In this document: in pieces, positions 1 to 8,494 of the stretch
How the letters are laid out: each line of letters starts with the position of its first letter
Position numbering within the stretch: the first letter of the stretch is position 1
Source: Gelidibacter maritimus
Lineage (GTDB): Bacteria > Bacteroidota > Bacteroidia > Flavobacteriales > Flavobacteriaceae
Assembly (NCBI RefSeq): GCF_014062315.1
Contig: NZ_JACGLT010000007.1
Span: forward strand, 1 to 64,000
DNA length: 64,000 nt
Reading direction: 5' to 3'
Made by a program: the position numbers and the translations under genes
Notes under the pieces: model-generated
What the model was told of the DNA's origin: nothing
Seen by the model: only the letters and a program-made list of their open reading frames with translations
The model's database searches: none

Positions 1-488
1 AATGGACGGAGCAATAACTTTTCTTCGGTTTGGAAATCTAGTGGAGGCTGTCGATCAACTTCTATTTTTATCTTTAAGGTCTTGTTGGAGCGCACTCCTG
101 TTTCCCTGATGATGTCTTCTAGTACAATTTCTTGCCATATGGTTTCGGCTTTTAGAAAAGCAGAATCGATAGCCGTTTGTTTTGTTTTTTTCTTTTCCTT
201 GATACGAATGGTCAGGCCCAATGACTTAAATTCATCTATAATGGCATTGAAATAGGGCTCAATTGAAAAATGGGGATTGGGCTTAAGTAATGAGAAATCC
301 AAATCTTCTGAATATCTATCCAATCTATAGAAAATCCGGAGCGCGGTTCCTCCATAAAAAGCTGCCTGCTCAAAAAAATCAGTTCTTGATAAGCCTGCTA
401 AAGTAATTTCTTGCATTATTTCTCGTAATGCAGATAATATCTCTTCCTCATTCTGAGGGTTATATTCCTCTATCCATTCTTTTATCAT
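1..488 (-). CDS. abiEii: AbiEii/AbiGii-family nucleotidyltransferase toxin (partial, C-terminus beyond window)
   Basis: This is the toxin half of a type IV toxin-antitoxin and abortive-infection pair. The family consists of cytoplasmic DNA-polymerase-beta-fold nucleotidyltransferases. Reading leftward from the ATG at 488, the protein begins MIKEWIEEYNPQNEEE. It carries the family block GGTALRIFYRLDRYSEDLDF near residues 47-66, where GGTALR and the DLD acidic pair are the nucleotide and metal-binding signature. About 162 codons are visible and the gene is cut by the window edge. Its ATG overlaps the stop of abiEi in an ATGA junction, so the two are translationally coupled, as is usual for this pair. 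Seen: motif, order and overlap. Inferred: an active toxin, because the distal half of the gene cannot be checked. Confidence 0.88.
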   Translation of the reverse strand, partial: MIKEWIEEYNPQNEEEILSALREIMQEITLAGLSRTDFFEQAAFYGGTALRIFYRLDRYSEDLDFSLLKPNPHFSIEPYFNAIIDEFKSLGLTIRIKEKKKTKQTAIDSAFLKAETIWQEIVLEDIIRETGVRSNKTLKIKIEVDRQPPLDFQTEEKLLLRP

Positions 489-1123
489 AATTCCATCAGC
501 GTTTTAATAAGCATTTTTAGACTACTTTTTTTAGGAGCGCTTTCAATCCATAAGTCCATGATTTTTGTATTTAATGTGCTTAATACATCACTGTCCATGC
601 GAAGATCTTCCGTTAAAAATTCCCGTGTTTGTTTGATGCTTCTAAGATGAATTTTGGGTGTTAGAACTATTTTGTCGCACAAGGCCTTTTCTGGTGACGC
701 AATTAACACGGTTTGTTTAGGTGAATAGTCTATGTTTTTTATCCCATATGAATAATAAGGAGCCTTTGATTGTTGGTAACTAAAACGTCCAACAGCAGTT
801 TTATATATCTTTGAAGTTTGTAGGGTTACTGAACTTATTTCATAGGCCCTTTCCGGTATCATGTTCCAATAGGACAATGCGGATTCTAAGGAAACGTAAC
901 TCGGTCCCCTAAGGTGATTGGCTATCAGAAATGGTTCTGGTGTTGGTAAGTCCAATTTAGGTCCTGTTATATATAGTCCTCTTCTGATTGAAATAAGCTT
1001 TTTGCTTTTAAGCAACTCACTGATTTTATCATTTGGACGCTTATAATCTTTTAATATATCTAAAATCAGGTGCCTGGATATAGGTGTTTCTGCATATTCC
1101 TTTATCCTCTGTCTAAACTCCAT
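485..1123 (-). CDS. abiEi: AbiEi-type antitoxin and autorepressor
   Basis: This 212-residue protein is the antitoxin of the AbiE pair. The family has an N-terminal winged helix that represses its own promoter and a C-terminal domain that counteracts the toxin without forming a stable complex. The first 50 residues fit a wHTH (ISELLKSKKLISIRRGLYI), followed by the typical AbiEi segment PEPFLIANHLRGPSYVSLES and later SPEKALCDKIV. It is immediately upstream of abiEii with a 4-nt overlap. Two near-identical palindromes lie just before its start and look like its operators (see 1144-1233). The pair sits downstream of traN, a common place for defence cargo in conjugative elements. A stand-alone transcription factor is unlikely given the coupled toxin. 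Confidence 0.9.
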   Translation of the reverse strand: MEFRQRIKEYAETPISRHLILDILKDYKRPNDKISELLKSKKLISIRRGLYITGPKLDLPTPEPFLIANHLRGPSYVSLESALSYWNMIPERAYEISSVTLQTSKIYKTAVGRFSYQQSKAPYYSYGIKNIDYSPKQTVLIASPEKALCDKIVLTPKIHLRSIKQTREFLTEDLRMDSDVLSTLNTKIMDLWIESAPKKSSLKMLIKTLMEL

Positions 1124-1143
1124 GATGTAATTTTTATGAATGA

Positions 1144-1233
1144 TAATCGGATATTTTCCGATTAATTAATACAAATATAGCATTAATATGTAATGGAGCA
1201 AGCACATAATCGGAATATTTCCGATTATGTGCT
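1144..1233 (-). promoter_or_regulatory. abiE promoter flanked by two TAATCGGA palindromic operators
   Basis: Two inverted repeats share the core TAATCGGA/TCCGATTA. The proximal one has arms 1144-1151 and 1157-1164. The distal one is a perfect 15-bp-arm palindrome, 1201-1215 and 1219-1233, with a 3-nt spacer. Their centres are 63 bp apart, about six helical turns. Between them, on the minus strand, is a full Bacteroidetes promoter: TTG at 1201-1199, a 19-nt spacer, and TATATTTG at 1179-1172. The distal operator touches the -33 element and the proximal operator covers the expected transcription start. Known AbiEi proteins bind two inverted repeats for negative autoregulation, and this layout fits. 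The remaining stretch, 1240-1465, shows nothing recognisable. Confidence 0.8.
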
Positions 1234-1465
1234 GAAATAGTTACAGTGAATTTGTAGTCGTTTATATAAATTGCCTTCGCGTTTTTTACACAAGAACATG
1301 TTTTTCAAAAGTTAGTTCGGTTAAAATCAATATAGCCATAGTGTTTGGGTCAAAATGTTTCAGAAAGGAAACAGAGAATTAAGGATCTGTAAAGGTTGTT
1401 GATAAACAAGTCTTCAAGCTAAACATTTCTATTCCAAATCACAATTGGACACTATTTAAGGTACA

Positions 1466-2320
1466 TTAATGTGGATTGTTTATAAGTCTATGCGATATTC
1501 GCATTTCGACATGGCGTTCTCCATCTTTTTCGTTCAACTCTAAAATAGCCCTACGGTTGCTTGAGAGTGAGAATTTTGGCAGCACATAAACTAATCGCAC
1601 CGATTCACCTTTTATAATTTTGGAGGGCAGGTGCTTTGTGAAAATTGGCTCTTTATAGAGACGTTGTACAGATTTACGTTTTCCTTTCTGTTTTGTTGCG
1701 ATCGAAAGCTTTAGGAAGTTGATATCGTAATCCAGTGTGGACTTGTTATCGATTTTGATAACGAAGTAAAATTCATTTTGATTGTAAACGATAGCTTCCA
1801 CGCCCAAAACAATGTTCTGCCGTCGTTTTTTGGTCTTGCCTCTGCGAGGTTTCCGCTCAAGAAGATGGGAACTTAATTCTTGGTGGTAGTATGCCTTGTT
1901 CTCATTGTTGATTTCTTTGGATGTCGCTGGAATGAAGTCCCTCGGTATTGGTTTTTCGTTTCCGATGCTGCTGGAGATTGGAATGAAATAATTGAGCTTT
2001 GAAAGCTTCTCTTTATAGCTGACAATATACGAGAATACCGAACCATCTCTATTGATGACCAAAAGATTGCTGTCCTTTCCAGGGGTCGCTTGTAGCAGTC
2101 CGAAATAGTGCTCCTTCTCACGGTTATAAGTAAAAACAAAATGAGCGGACCCGGTGATGCCCTGTCGGATGGGTTCAGGAAAAAAAAGGGCGACATTCTT
2201 GGTGTCATTGGCATAAATGGTGTCCAGAGCTTGGGGCGTTCTTATTGCGTCTTGTGCTGAGCAAAGTTGTGGCAAGAACATGCAGATAAAAACAGTTGAA
2301 ATAATAATATAGGTTTTCAT
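1466..2320 (-). CDS. traN: Conjugative transposon protein TraN (DUF4138)
   Basis: This is a periplasmic/outer-membrane component of the Bacteroidetes type IV secretion apparatus, in the VirB9-like position. The 284-residue protein has a clear signal peptide, MKTYIIISTVFICMFLPQLCSAQ, followed by a mature part rich in beta strands (FVFTYNREKEHYFGLLQATP, VEAIVYNQNEFYFVIKIDN), typical of the DUF4138 TraN family. A basic linker (RKPRRGKTKKRRQ) separates the two beta regions. It is the last tra gene seen in the operon, 29 nt after traM. No traO, traP or traQ follows; AbiE occupies the next position. Length is close to the family norm. Identification rests on family resemblance plus operon order. 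Confidence 0.85.
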   Translation of the reverse strand: MKTYIIISTVFICMFLPQLCSAQDAIRTPQALDTIYANDTKNVALFFPEPIRQGITGSAHFVFTYNREKEHYFGLLQATPGKDSNLLVINRDGSVFSYIVSYKEKLSKLNYFIPISSSIGNEKPIPRDFIPATSKEINNENKAYYHQELSSHLLERKPRRGKTKKRRQNIVLGVEAIVYNQNEFYFVIKIDNKSTLDYDINFLKLSIATKQKGKRKSVQRLYKEPIFTKHLPSKIIKGESVRLVYVLPKFSLSSNRRAILELNEKDGERHVEMRISHRLINNPH

Positions 2321-2349
2321 AAGAGTCAGATTTTTAATATCTAATAGGC

Positions 2350-3279
2350 CTATGGCCTTGGTTTTAAAATAAGTTTGTAATTGTTCAGTATGGTTACTTT
2401 AATGCTGCGATTATTGCGTTTCAATACCTTAGTGATACCGCCCACTTGTGGTACACTCGGAATATTGATGTCCCCAATAAGGTCGTCCACCACTTCATGG
2501 GTGGCTTCAGCACGAAAATTATTTTCAATATAAATGCCCTCGCTACCATCTTGCAGGTCAAAGGCTTTGAGCTTGGTAGGCTGATGTTGGATGTTTTCGA
2601 TGTTGATCAGTGCACGATTGGGCTGGAAACTAATAAATCCAAATACAAGGGTATTTTTTGGCAATTTCCTGTTATTGATCACTGCAGCTTTGGTAAGTCG
2701 CATTCGCAAGCGACTATTGGCTTTCACGATCTGGTCGCCATCAACAACGACATGTATGGTTTCATCGGTAGTCCCGATAAATGAGCTTTCATCAGCTTTG
2801 GGTGAGGCGGCAAAGAACAGTTGATGTTCCAGACCCAATTCCTTCGCTGCAATCTGCTGTTCCCTTTTTATTTCCATTGAATCTATTTCTTGTACTTTTT
2901 TGGTTGCTGGTTTTTTATCTCCAAGATTCTGATAGGTCCGTTCAGAATATTTAATTTTCCCTGCGGAATAGATGCTATCCACAATCCGCTCTTTTTCTCG
3001 ATCGGGTAAGTCCCGATCATAAAAGCCCAGGGAGTCCATCAGTTTTTCATCATAGATACTTGGCACAGTGGTTTCCCGTACGTCCTTTAGGTCGTTGATG
3101 GCGTCCAATTTGGATCTGTACTGTTTTTGATTCTCTTCTATAGGTGGAATCAAGGTGTGTTCGAGATTTTCACTCTCACTTTTATCATCGCCCATAACCA
3201 TCAAGGAATAGGCAATCAGGAATATGACAATCACTGCCAATACAGTAACAAAGACAATTTTATTTTTTTCTACTTTCAT
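2350..3279 (-). CDS. traM: Conjugative transposon protein TraM (VirB10-like)
   Basis: TraM is the inner-membrane-anchored scaffold that bridges the membranes of the mating channel. The 309-residue protein has a single N-terminal membrane segment (about residues 8-28), a charged proline-containing periplasmic linker, and a C-terminal domain with TKAAVINNRKLPKNTLVFGF and the region ending VPQVGGITKVLKRNNRSIKV, as in the TraM (DUF3714) family. It overlaps the end of traK by 20 nt, pointing to coupled translation. About 310 residues is shorter than many Bacteroides TraM proteins (400 or more), mainly in the linker. Order traK-traM-traN matches CTnDOT-type operons. Confidence 0.85.
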   Translation of the reverse strand: MKVEKNKIVFVTVLAVIVIFLIAYSLMVMGDDKSESENLEHTLIPPIEENQKQYRSKLDAINDLKDVRETTVPSIYDEKLMDSLGFYDRDLPDREKERIVDSIYSAGKIKYSERTYQNLGDKKPATKKVQEIDSMEIKREQQIAAKELGLEHQLFFAASPKADESSFIGTTDETIHVVVDGDQIVKANSRLRMRLTKAAVINNRKLPKNTLVFGFISFQPNRALINIENIQHQPTKLKAFDLQDGSEGIYIENNFRAEATHEVVDDLIGDINIPSVPQVGGITKVLKRNNRSIKVTILNNYKLILKPRP

Positions 3280-3883
3280 TGGAGGTCTTTTTTAAGGTGT
3301 TTTCAAAATAATCGGTGATCAATAATCCATGCGGATTGTTCGGGAAATTCCGATCAACCAGAATCAAACTGCCCGTGGACACGAGTTCATAGGTGTCGGT
3401 GATCGACCCTCTGTTGATTTCAAAAATGGTGGTTGTGATAAATGTATAGGTGCCGTTGGATTCAGTAATTCTCGAATCAATGCGCAACACTTTTTGAAGC
3501 AATGAATATTGCAGCAAACGATTGTACACCCCATCGGCCTTTTTCTGTCGGTACACATTGTCCACTGAACTATTGCCCAGCCACAGTGCTTTTTGTAGGT
3601 GACGCTCATAATTGCTCGCATCGATATTATAAAAATAGGTATGGAACAGTTCCAAATGTGATAGGGCTTCCACCGTAAAATTCTCTTTTTGGGTGACGAG
3701 CTTTAGGGGAATAACACTGCCATCGGTGTTGATGGCGAAAGCATGGTTGAGCGCATTTTTATGGGTTGTGAAGGCCATCCAAACGGAGAATGTACTGGTT
3801 GTAAAAGCACAAACAACGACTGCCAAAACGATAAGTCTATTCAGTTTGATGAGGTTATAAATGTTCTGATATGGTGTTTTCAT
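3260..3883 (-). CDS. traK: Conjugative transposon protein TraK (VirB8-like)
   Basis: TraK is the small bitopic inner-membrane protein that contributes the VirB8-like ring to the mating channel. The 207-residue protein begins MKTPYQNIYNLIKLNRLIVL, then has one membrane segment (about residues 16-36) and a soluble periplasmic domain with HLELFHTYFYNIDASNYERH and LRIDSRITESNGTYTF, both characteristic of TraK. It begins 11 nt after the end of traJ and overlaps traM at its 3' end. The length is that of the family. Nothing odd was seen. Confidence 0.88.
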   Translation of the reverse strand: MKTPYQNIYNLIKLNRLIVLAVVVCAFTTSTFSVWMAFTTHKNALNHAFAINTDGSVIPLKLVTQKENFTVEALSHLELFHTYFYNIDASNYERHLQKALWLGNSSVDNVYRQKKADGVYNRLLQYSLLQKVLRIDSRITESNGTYTFITTTIFEINRGSITDTYELVSTGSLILVDRNFPNNPHGLLITDYFENTLKKTSNESRKK

Positions 3884-3894
3884 GACATGCTACT

Positions 3895-4737
3895 TTAGTT
3901 GTTGAATAATCTGAGAGTGAAGGAGGTGGCGCGCGCATATAACTTGAATTTTAGAAACACGATAAAACCTATTGAACCCAACTGTACCACCGGTGCGAAG
4001 AACCCTTGCCCGAAGTCGGTACCGAATAGGTTGGTCCAAAAATTGGTGTTTATTTCAGTGTAAATCGCATTGATAAAGATGTTGACCAAGAAAAATGCAG
4101 GAACGAGCATATATACTGCAGCGTAAAGCTTAAAAAAGGAATACGCAAGCGACCGGAACTTCTCGAATACCGCCAGGCTGATGACCAACGGAAAAAATGC
4201 CTGCATGATCCCCAAAAGAAAAAAGCGTTCCGCCAAAAAAAGTGGATAGATGAACAGGTCAAGGATCCACAGGATGACACTCAGAATGAAAGCCAAAATC
4301 TTGAATCCGTACAGCGGGGTGACCAAGGCTTCATAAAGCAAGGTCATAGCGCTTTTCATCGCATCCATGAGATTGATGTCCGCTTCTATGTCAATGTCCT
4401 GCAAATGCAGAGGTAGAAGGGCAGGGGCGGTCCCACGATACTGTGACTCGATCGCCACTAAAATGGCATCAAAAAACCCCAGTACCTGTGTTGAGAAGAT
4501 CACCAAGAGGACTACTGCAAAATTTTTGGCCAGTTCGGTAGGGCTCAATCCCCAGGTGTAGCCGTCCTTGTCCACGATGCCTTCATTGTATTTTTTAAGA
4601 ATATTGACCAGAAAAAACAGTACGGCAAGCGTCTTCATGCCCGCAATGGTATATTGCGAAAAACTGCTGTTCTGTATGGTCTGGAAAATCGTATCGATAT
4701 ATTCCAGTCCGATTCCTAAAATAATCATACTGGTCAT
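3895..4737 (-). CDS. traJ: Conjugative transposon protein TraJ (VirB6-like membrane channel)
   Basis: TraJ is a polytopic inner-membrane protein equivalent to VirB6/TrbL in the translocation channel. The 280 residues contain at least six hydrophobic segments, including TIAGMKTLAVLFFLVNILKK, LAKNFAVVLLVIFSTQVLGF, GFKILAFILSVILWILDLFI and FFAPVVQLGSIGFIVFLKF. The stretch ERFFLLGIMQAFFPLVISLA and the surrounding pattern are typical of Bacteroidetes TraJ. It lies between the VirB5-like gene (2 nt gap) and traK (11 nt gap). Length is slightly below the 300-330 usual in Bacteroides, but all membrane segments appear present. Confidence 0.85.
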   Translation of the reverse strand: MTSMIILGIGLEYIDTIFQTIQNSSFSQYTIAGMKTLAVLFFLVNILKKYNEGIVDKDGYTWGLSPTELAKNFAVVLLVIFSTQVLGFFDAILVAIESQYRGTAPALLPLHLQDIDIEADINLMDAMKSAMTLLYEALVTPLYGFKILAFILSVILWILDLFIYPLFLAERFFLLGIMQAFFPLVISLAVFEKFRSLAYSFFKLYAAVYMLVPAFFLVNIFINAIYTEINTNFWTNLFGTDFGQGFFAPVVQLGSIGFIVFLKFKLYARATSFTLRLFNN

Positions 4738-4739
4738 GT

Positions 4740-5309
4740 TTAGTATTCTGTGTCCCGGTTATTGATTTTGTCCTGCATTTTTCTGAAGGAAATAATGTCT
4801 TTGTAGCGCCGCGTCCGAATGCCAATATTGGAAACCATTTCTTTGGATTCTTCCTCTTTCTGTTTCAGTATGGTGGCACGTTCGGCATCGCTCATTTTGA
4901 GATAGTCACTGGATAGGATCTGATCAATAAAGACCATGGTCTCCAGTGAATTTTCGACGATGGCAGTGAAGGATTCTGAAATGCGTGTCATTTCATCTGG
5001 CTTTATATAAGGGGAATTGAGAATGTCCCTTAAATCATTCTGCATGACCTGGATCAACCGCTGGTTGTTCCGCCCAATCTCCCTGACGGCATTCATCTGT
5101 CGGACCACATTGTTGACGGTCTCGAGATTCTCCTTTTGCTGTTTTAGAAACTCAGCGGTTTTTAAAAGCTGTGAGGTCTGTTTGGCTGATTCTACGAGTG
5201 ATTTCACCAAGCTTACAAAGTTGGTGTTGTCGTAAACAGGCATGCCTTGGGCATGTAAACTAAAACTTAGTAGCAAGGCGATTCCGGTGGTGAGAAATTT
5301 GATTTTCAT
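4740..5309 (-). CDS. VirB5/TrbJ-like conjugal transfer protein (TraI position)
   Basis: This is a secreted, coiled-coil-rich component in the TraI position between traG and traJ. The start at 5309 was preferred over an ATG at 5336: it gives a clean signal peptide (MKIKFLTTGIALLLSFSLHAQ) and lies directly after the traG stop instead of overlapping it by 26 nt. The mature part is almost entirely helical (SAKQTSQLLKTAEFLKQQKE, MNAVREIGRNNQRLIQVMQ), as in TrbJ/VirB5-type proteins that act at the pilus tip or in the periplasm. About 189 residues. Operon position supports a conjugation role; exact equivalence to Bacteroides TraI is less sure because that family is variable in sequence. Confidence 0.75.
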   Translation of the reverse strand: MKIKFLTTGIALLLSFSLHAQGMPVYDNTNFVSLVKSLVESAKQTSQLLKTAEFLKQQKENLETVNNVVRQMNAVREIGRNNQRLIQVMQNDLRDILNSPYIKPDEMTRISESFTAIVENSLETMVFIDQILSSDYLKMSDAERATILKQKEEESKEMVSNIGIRTRRYKDIISFRKMQDKINNRDTEY

Positions 5310-5310
5310 T

Positions 5311-7722
5311 TTATATGGATTTAGAAGTGAATTCAATGATGGCTTTTTTCATATCGCGATGTTGCTCATAGAGTTTCATTATGGTCTCGTTTTCCTGGCC
5401 ATCCGTGAGATAGGCTGCATACACCTCCTTGGGAACTTCGAGTCTGAAAATGTTGCTTTGCTTTCCAATCTTGATAAACATCTCCGTGTATTTTCGAGGC
5501 CCTGTAAGATTGTTCTTGATGGATTTTAATTGGTTGAGATCGTGAGTTGAAAGATTGAGACGCTTAACCAATTCAGCATAGCCTTTTTCATTGTTTAGAC
5601 TATAAATGACTTGGGTGTTTTCCAGAATGCTTGCTGAAGTGGCGTTGTTGGGAAGTTGGTTGATGGATTGCAGAATGATGCCGATGGCACCGTTCTGTTT
5701 ACGGATGGCTTGGTAGTAGAATTCTACACTTTCGAGGACGTTCTCGAACTTCAGTTGCTTGGCAAACTCATCAAAAAGGATCATGCCTTTTTCAGCACGG
5801 TTTTTCCAAATCGTCCGTTGGATAGCCGATTTTATGAGTTTCAACATTACGGACAGGATTTCTTTATTGTCTTTGACTTCATCCAGTTCAAAAACTATCA
5901 GGCGTTTGTCCTCAATTTTATAGGTCTGGTCTTCGCTAACTTCAAATAGAAAGCTATATAGACCATCGCCAACATATTCCGACATGACGTGTAAGAAGCT
6001 GGTAACATTGAAGTAGTCGGGGTGGATTTTTAGTTGATTTAAGAGGTCTTTTTGATTACTCTCTATAAAGTGGTAGAAGCCATCCAGAGAGTGATACTCT
6101 GGTATACTATCGTAATAATGGCGCAGGATTTTTTTGACAGAAACGGATTGTGCCTTGGTCACTTTTAAATCCGAGGCAAACAGCTCAAAGAGAAAAACTG
6201 ATAGGTCTTCTAATCGTTCGGGTGTCAGGTCATTTATGTCGCTGATATAAAATGGATTGATACCGAGATTCTTTCCACTTTCATAACGTAGAATCGTATA
6301 TTGTTCTGGGTAGAGTTTGGCAAATTTGGTGTAAGAGCCACCTAAGTCAATAATGACCAAACGAACGCCACTTTCAAAATATTGACGCAGGATATTATTG
6401 GCCAGAAATGATTTGCCTTCGCCAGTAGGTGCGAAAATGGCAAAGTTCCGTGCCTTGATGCGTTTCTTACGTTCGTCCCAAACATCCTTTAAAACAGGAA
6501 TGTTATGCTCTCTATCATTGAAAATAATTCCTGAAGGGTCAGATTTATAATTGGTGTTATTGATGAACAGGCAAAGCGCGTGTTTCAAATCCGTCACGTA
6601 CATATCGGTATTGCTGAAATTTGAAGAGAAACAACAATAACTGTTGAGTATATAATTCTTTCGTTCTTCGCCTCGTGGATAATATGGGATGATATCCAAT
6701 TCTTTGAATTCAGTCTTGATTTTAGAACCTATCCGAGCTAAATTTTCTGGATTTTTGTCCCAATAGATGATGTTGATATGACCACGAATAATCCTCGAAT
6801 TGTCATCGGCATTTATCTGGTCAAGGATGTGTTGGATTTTGCCGAGAACAACTTTGTTCTGCGAACCGAAATTTGAACTTTTGTTAAGTTCCTCGACCTT
6901 CTTGTCAAGTAGCTTACGCCACTTTTGCTTATCGTCCAAATAGATAATTTGGTTGACAATATGGTTTTCGTTGAGCGTAAGCCCTAAACCATCAATAAAC
7001 CCTTGATGAAACACAAAATCGTCAGATGTGAATTTCTCATTGGTCTTGCTACTCTGTACACTTTCGCCAAAGCACAGTTCGCTATTGATGGCCAGGGCAT
7101 CAAAATAGTTTTCGCCTATAGTGACGCTTTTCTTTTCAAGTAAAATATCGGTGTCAAATCCTTCATTGAACCCATTGAAATAAGAATTGGTCAATTCTTG
7201 GATTTCTTCCGCTTCGCGAGGAATAAGTTCAATCTTTCTACTGTTATTGATAAAGGAAACGGAATCGCTTACAGAACCAATGAAGCTCTTTAAGTTATCG
7301 TCTAATTTTTGAACAATGTCCTTGGTGACGTTTCGGAGCGGATTGACATATTTTGGGTTGTTCAATGTTTTGTTCTTGGTAAGTATGAAGAACAAGTAAC
7401 AACGGTGTTCCATATACTCACGCCCTTTAAAATGGTCGTGCGTTGCCTTTTCCAGAAAGGTTGAATTGGGCAGTTGTTCGGACGTATAAAATTTCTTGAT
7501 ATAGATATCCTGTTTGTGAACTACGGTACCTACAGCCAGTGATTTTAAGGCCTGAAACCAAGCACCGTGTAAATCCTCAAAATCTTTTTCGGATAGAGAG
7601 TATGTTTCAGGTAATATCCCTTCATAACACACAACTACATTGCCATTATTGGCAAAAATGATATTGTCCTGAATATCCGCAATTGGACGATAGGCTGAAA
7701 GGTTAATCTTCTTCATAATCAA
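5311..7722 (-). CDS. traG: TraG-family conjugation ATPase (VirB4-like)
   Basis: TraG is the large cytoplasmic ATPase that energises assembly of the mating apparatus. The 803 residues show a Walker A motif (FAPTGEGKSFL, around residue 430), a Walker B region (GMILFDEFAKQL, around 650) and the following QSINQL segment, all typical of VirB4/TraC ATPases. An extended N-terminal domain begins with the Bacteroidetes TraG opening NLSAYRPI. The start may be the first ATG or the ATG two codons in; both overlap traF by about 20 nt. The next gene starts right after the stop. It should not be confused with the VirD4-type coupling protein, which was not found. Confidence 0.92.
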   Translation of the reverse strand: MIMKKINLSAYRPIADIQDNIIFANNGNVVVCYEGILPETYSLSEKDFEDLHGAWFQALKSLAVGTVVHKQDIYIKKFYTSEQLPNSTFLEKATHDHFKGREYMEHRCYLFFILTKNKTLNNPKYVNPLRNVTKDIVQKLDDNLKSFIGSVSDSVSFINNSRKIELIPREAEEIQELTNSYFNGFNEGFDTDILLEKKSVTIGENYFDALAINSELCFGESVQSSKTNEKFTSDDFVFHQGFIDGLGLTLNENHIVNQIIYLDDKQKWRKLLDKKVEELNKSSNFGSQNKVVLGKIQHILDQINADDNSRIIRGHINIIYWDKNPENLARIGSKIKTEFKELDIIPYYPRGEERKNYILNSYCCFSSNFSNTDMYVTDLKHALCLFINNTNYKSDPSGIIFNDREHNIPVLKDVWDERKKRIKARNFAIFAPTGEGKSFLANNILRQYFESGVRLVIIDLGGSYTKFAKLYPEQYTILRYESGKNLGINPFYISDINDLTPERLEDLSVFLFELFASDLKVTKAQSVSVKKILRHYYDSIPEYHSLDGFYHFIESNQKDLLNQLKIHPDYFNVTSFLHVMSEYVGDGLYSFLFEVSEDQTYKIEDKRLIVFELDEVKDNKEILSVMLKLIKSAIQRTIWKNRAEKGMILFDEFAKQLKFENVLESVEFYYQAIRKQNGAIGIILQSINQLPNNATSASILENTQVIYSLNNEKGYAELVKRLNLSTHDLNQLKSIKNNLTGPRKYTEMFIKIGKQSNIFRLEVPKEVYAAYLTDGQENETIMKLYEQHRDMKKAIIEFTSKSI

Positions 7723-7987
7723 AACCGGAATTTTTTTTATTGCTGATAATTCTTGGAAAGGCTTTCACTATTTGAAAAAGCTGTGGATTGTGGGTCAATT
7801 TTGACAGGGCTACATAAAGGGTTGCATTGAAAATCAGGATGCCAATAATCAACATAAAGCTGAAAGAGAATATGATGATTAAGAGCGAAGCTATAATCGA
7901 CACCATCATTAATGCAAACAGGGAGATGGGCAGTCCAAATATGACCGCCCGTTTCCTGATGTTCTTATAGATCTCGAATTTCTTCAT
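7703..7987 (-). CDS. traF: Conjugative transposon protein TraF (DUF4133, VirB3-like)
   Basis: This 94-residue inner-membrane protein is in the VirB3 position of the secretion system. It begins MKKFEIYKNIRKRAVIFGLP and has two adjacent hydrophobic segments spanning residues 20-60, followed by a short cytoplasmic tail. That is the standard DUF4133/TraF pattern (IRKRAVIFGLP, YVALSKLTHNPQLF). It lies 31 nt after traE and overlaps the start of traG, the invariant E-F-G order of Bacteroidetes conjugative elements. Confidence 0.87.
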   Translation of the reverse strand: MKKFEIYKNIRKRAVIFGLPISLFALMMVSIIASLLIIIFSFSFMLIIGILIFNATLYVALSKLTHNPQLFQIVKAFPRIISNKKNSGFDYEED

Positions 7988-8018
7988 ATCGCTTTAATAA
8001 TATATTCCTCTTAAAGAG

Positions 8019-8306
8019 TTAGACGACGATGGAGATTAGGTAAGTGAATATCCCGACCACCGCACCAGCAATAAGGACAAACACAAGAACTCTTGTAATC
8101 CCTTTTTTAAGATCTGCGTTTTCCCCAAAGAAGTGTCCTGCGTTAAACAGAAAGCCCACAAGGAAGATGACCCCTAGAATAATTGGAAAAATTGTTCTAA
8201 TGGTGTCCGAAACATCATTAACGGAATCTTCAATACCTCCAATCTGCGCAAAAAGTGAAGTAGAGAACAGTGAAATAATAGCTGCGAAATAGTTTGATTT
8301 TTTCAT
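8019..8306 (-). CDS. traE: Conjugative transposon protein TraE (DUF4134, VirB2-like)
   Basis: TraE is the pilin-like small membrane protein of the conjugation system. The 95 residues comprise a signal peptide (MKKSNYFAAIISLFSTSLFA) and two hydrophobic helices (IFPIILGVIFLVGFLFNAGH and VLVFVLIAGAVVGIFTYLI) separated by a short polar loop, as in VirB2. It is the first gene of the leftward tra operon, so the promoter should lie in 8307-8494, shared with the divergent amidase. That gap also holds TTGTTT-AC-AAACAA (8360-8373), a short inverted repeat. Confidence 0.85.
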   Translation of the reverse strand: MKKSNYFAAIISLFSTSLFAQIGGIEDSVNDVSDTIRTIFPIILGVIFLVGFLFNAGHFFGENADLKKGITRVLVFVLIAGAVVGIFTYLISIVV

Positions 8307-8329
8307 AACGGAACAGTTTAGATTTTTGA

Positions 8330-8362
8330 TTGTTTTCGTTATCGGAAATTTACATATATTTG
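8330..8362 (+). promoter_or_regulatory. Predicted Bacteroidetes promoter for the amidase
   Basis: TTG at 8330-8332, a 22-nt spacer, then TATATTTG at 8355-8362 matches the -33/-7 consensus. Transcription would begin near 8369, giving a leader of about 125 nt before the amidase start at 8495. The downstream edge overlaps the inverted repeat 8360-8373. Prediction from consensus only. Confidence 0.4.
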
Positions 8363-8494
8363 TTTACAAACAATTGATAATCAAATATTTATAAATAAAA
8401 TATTATTTGATTTCATTTGAATTCCTTTACTATTATTTGGTGTTAAATTTTATGGGATTTTGTACACTTCTTGTTGATATCCTGAAAAATAAAA

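Noticed and set aside
1873-2214. Frame of 113 codons within traN on the same strand
   Set aside because: Shadow frame of traN; no independent start or motif.
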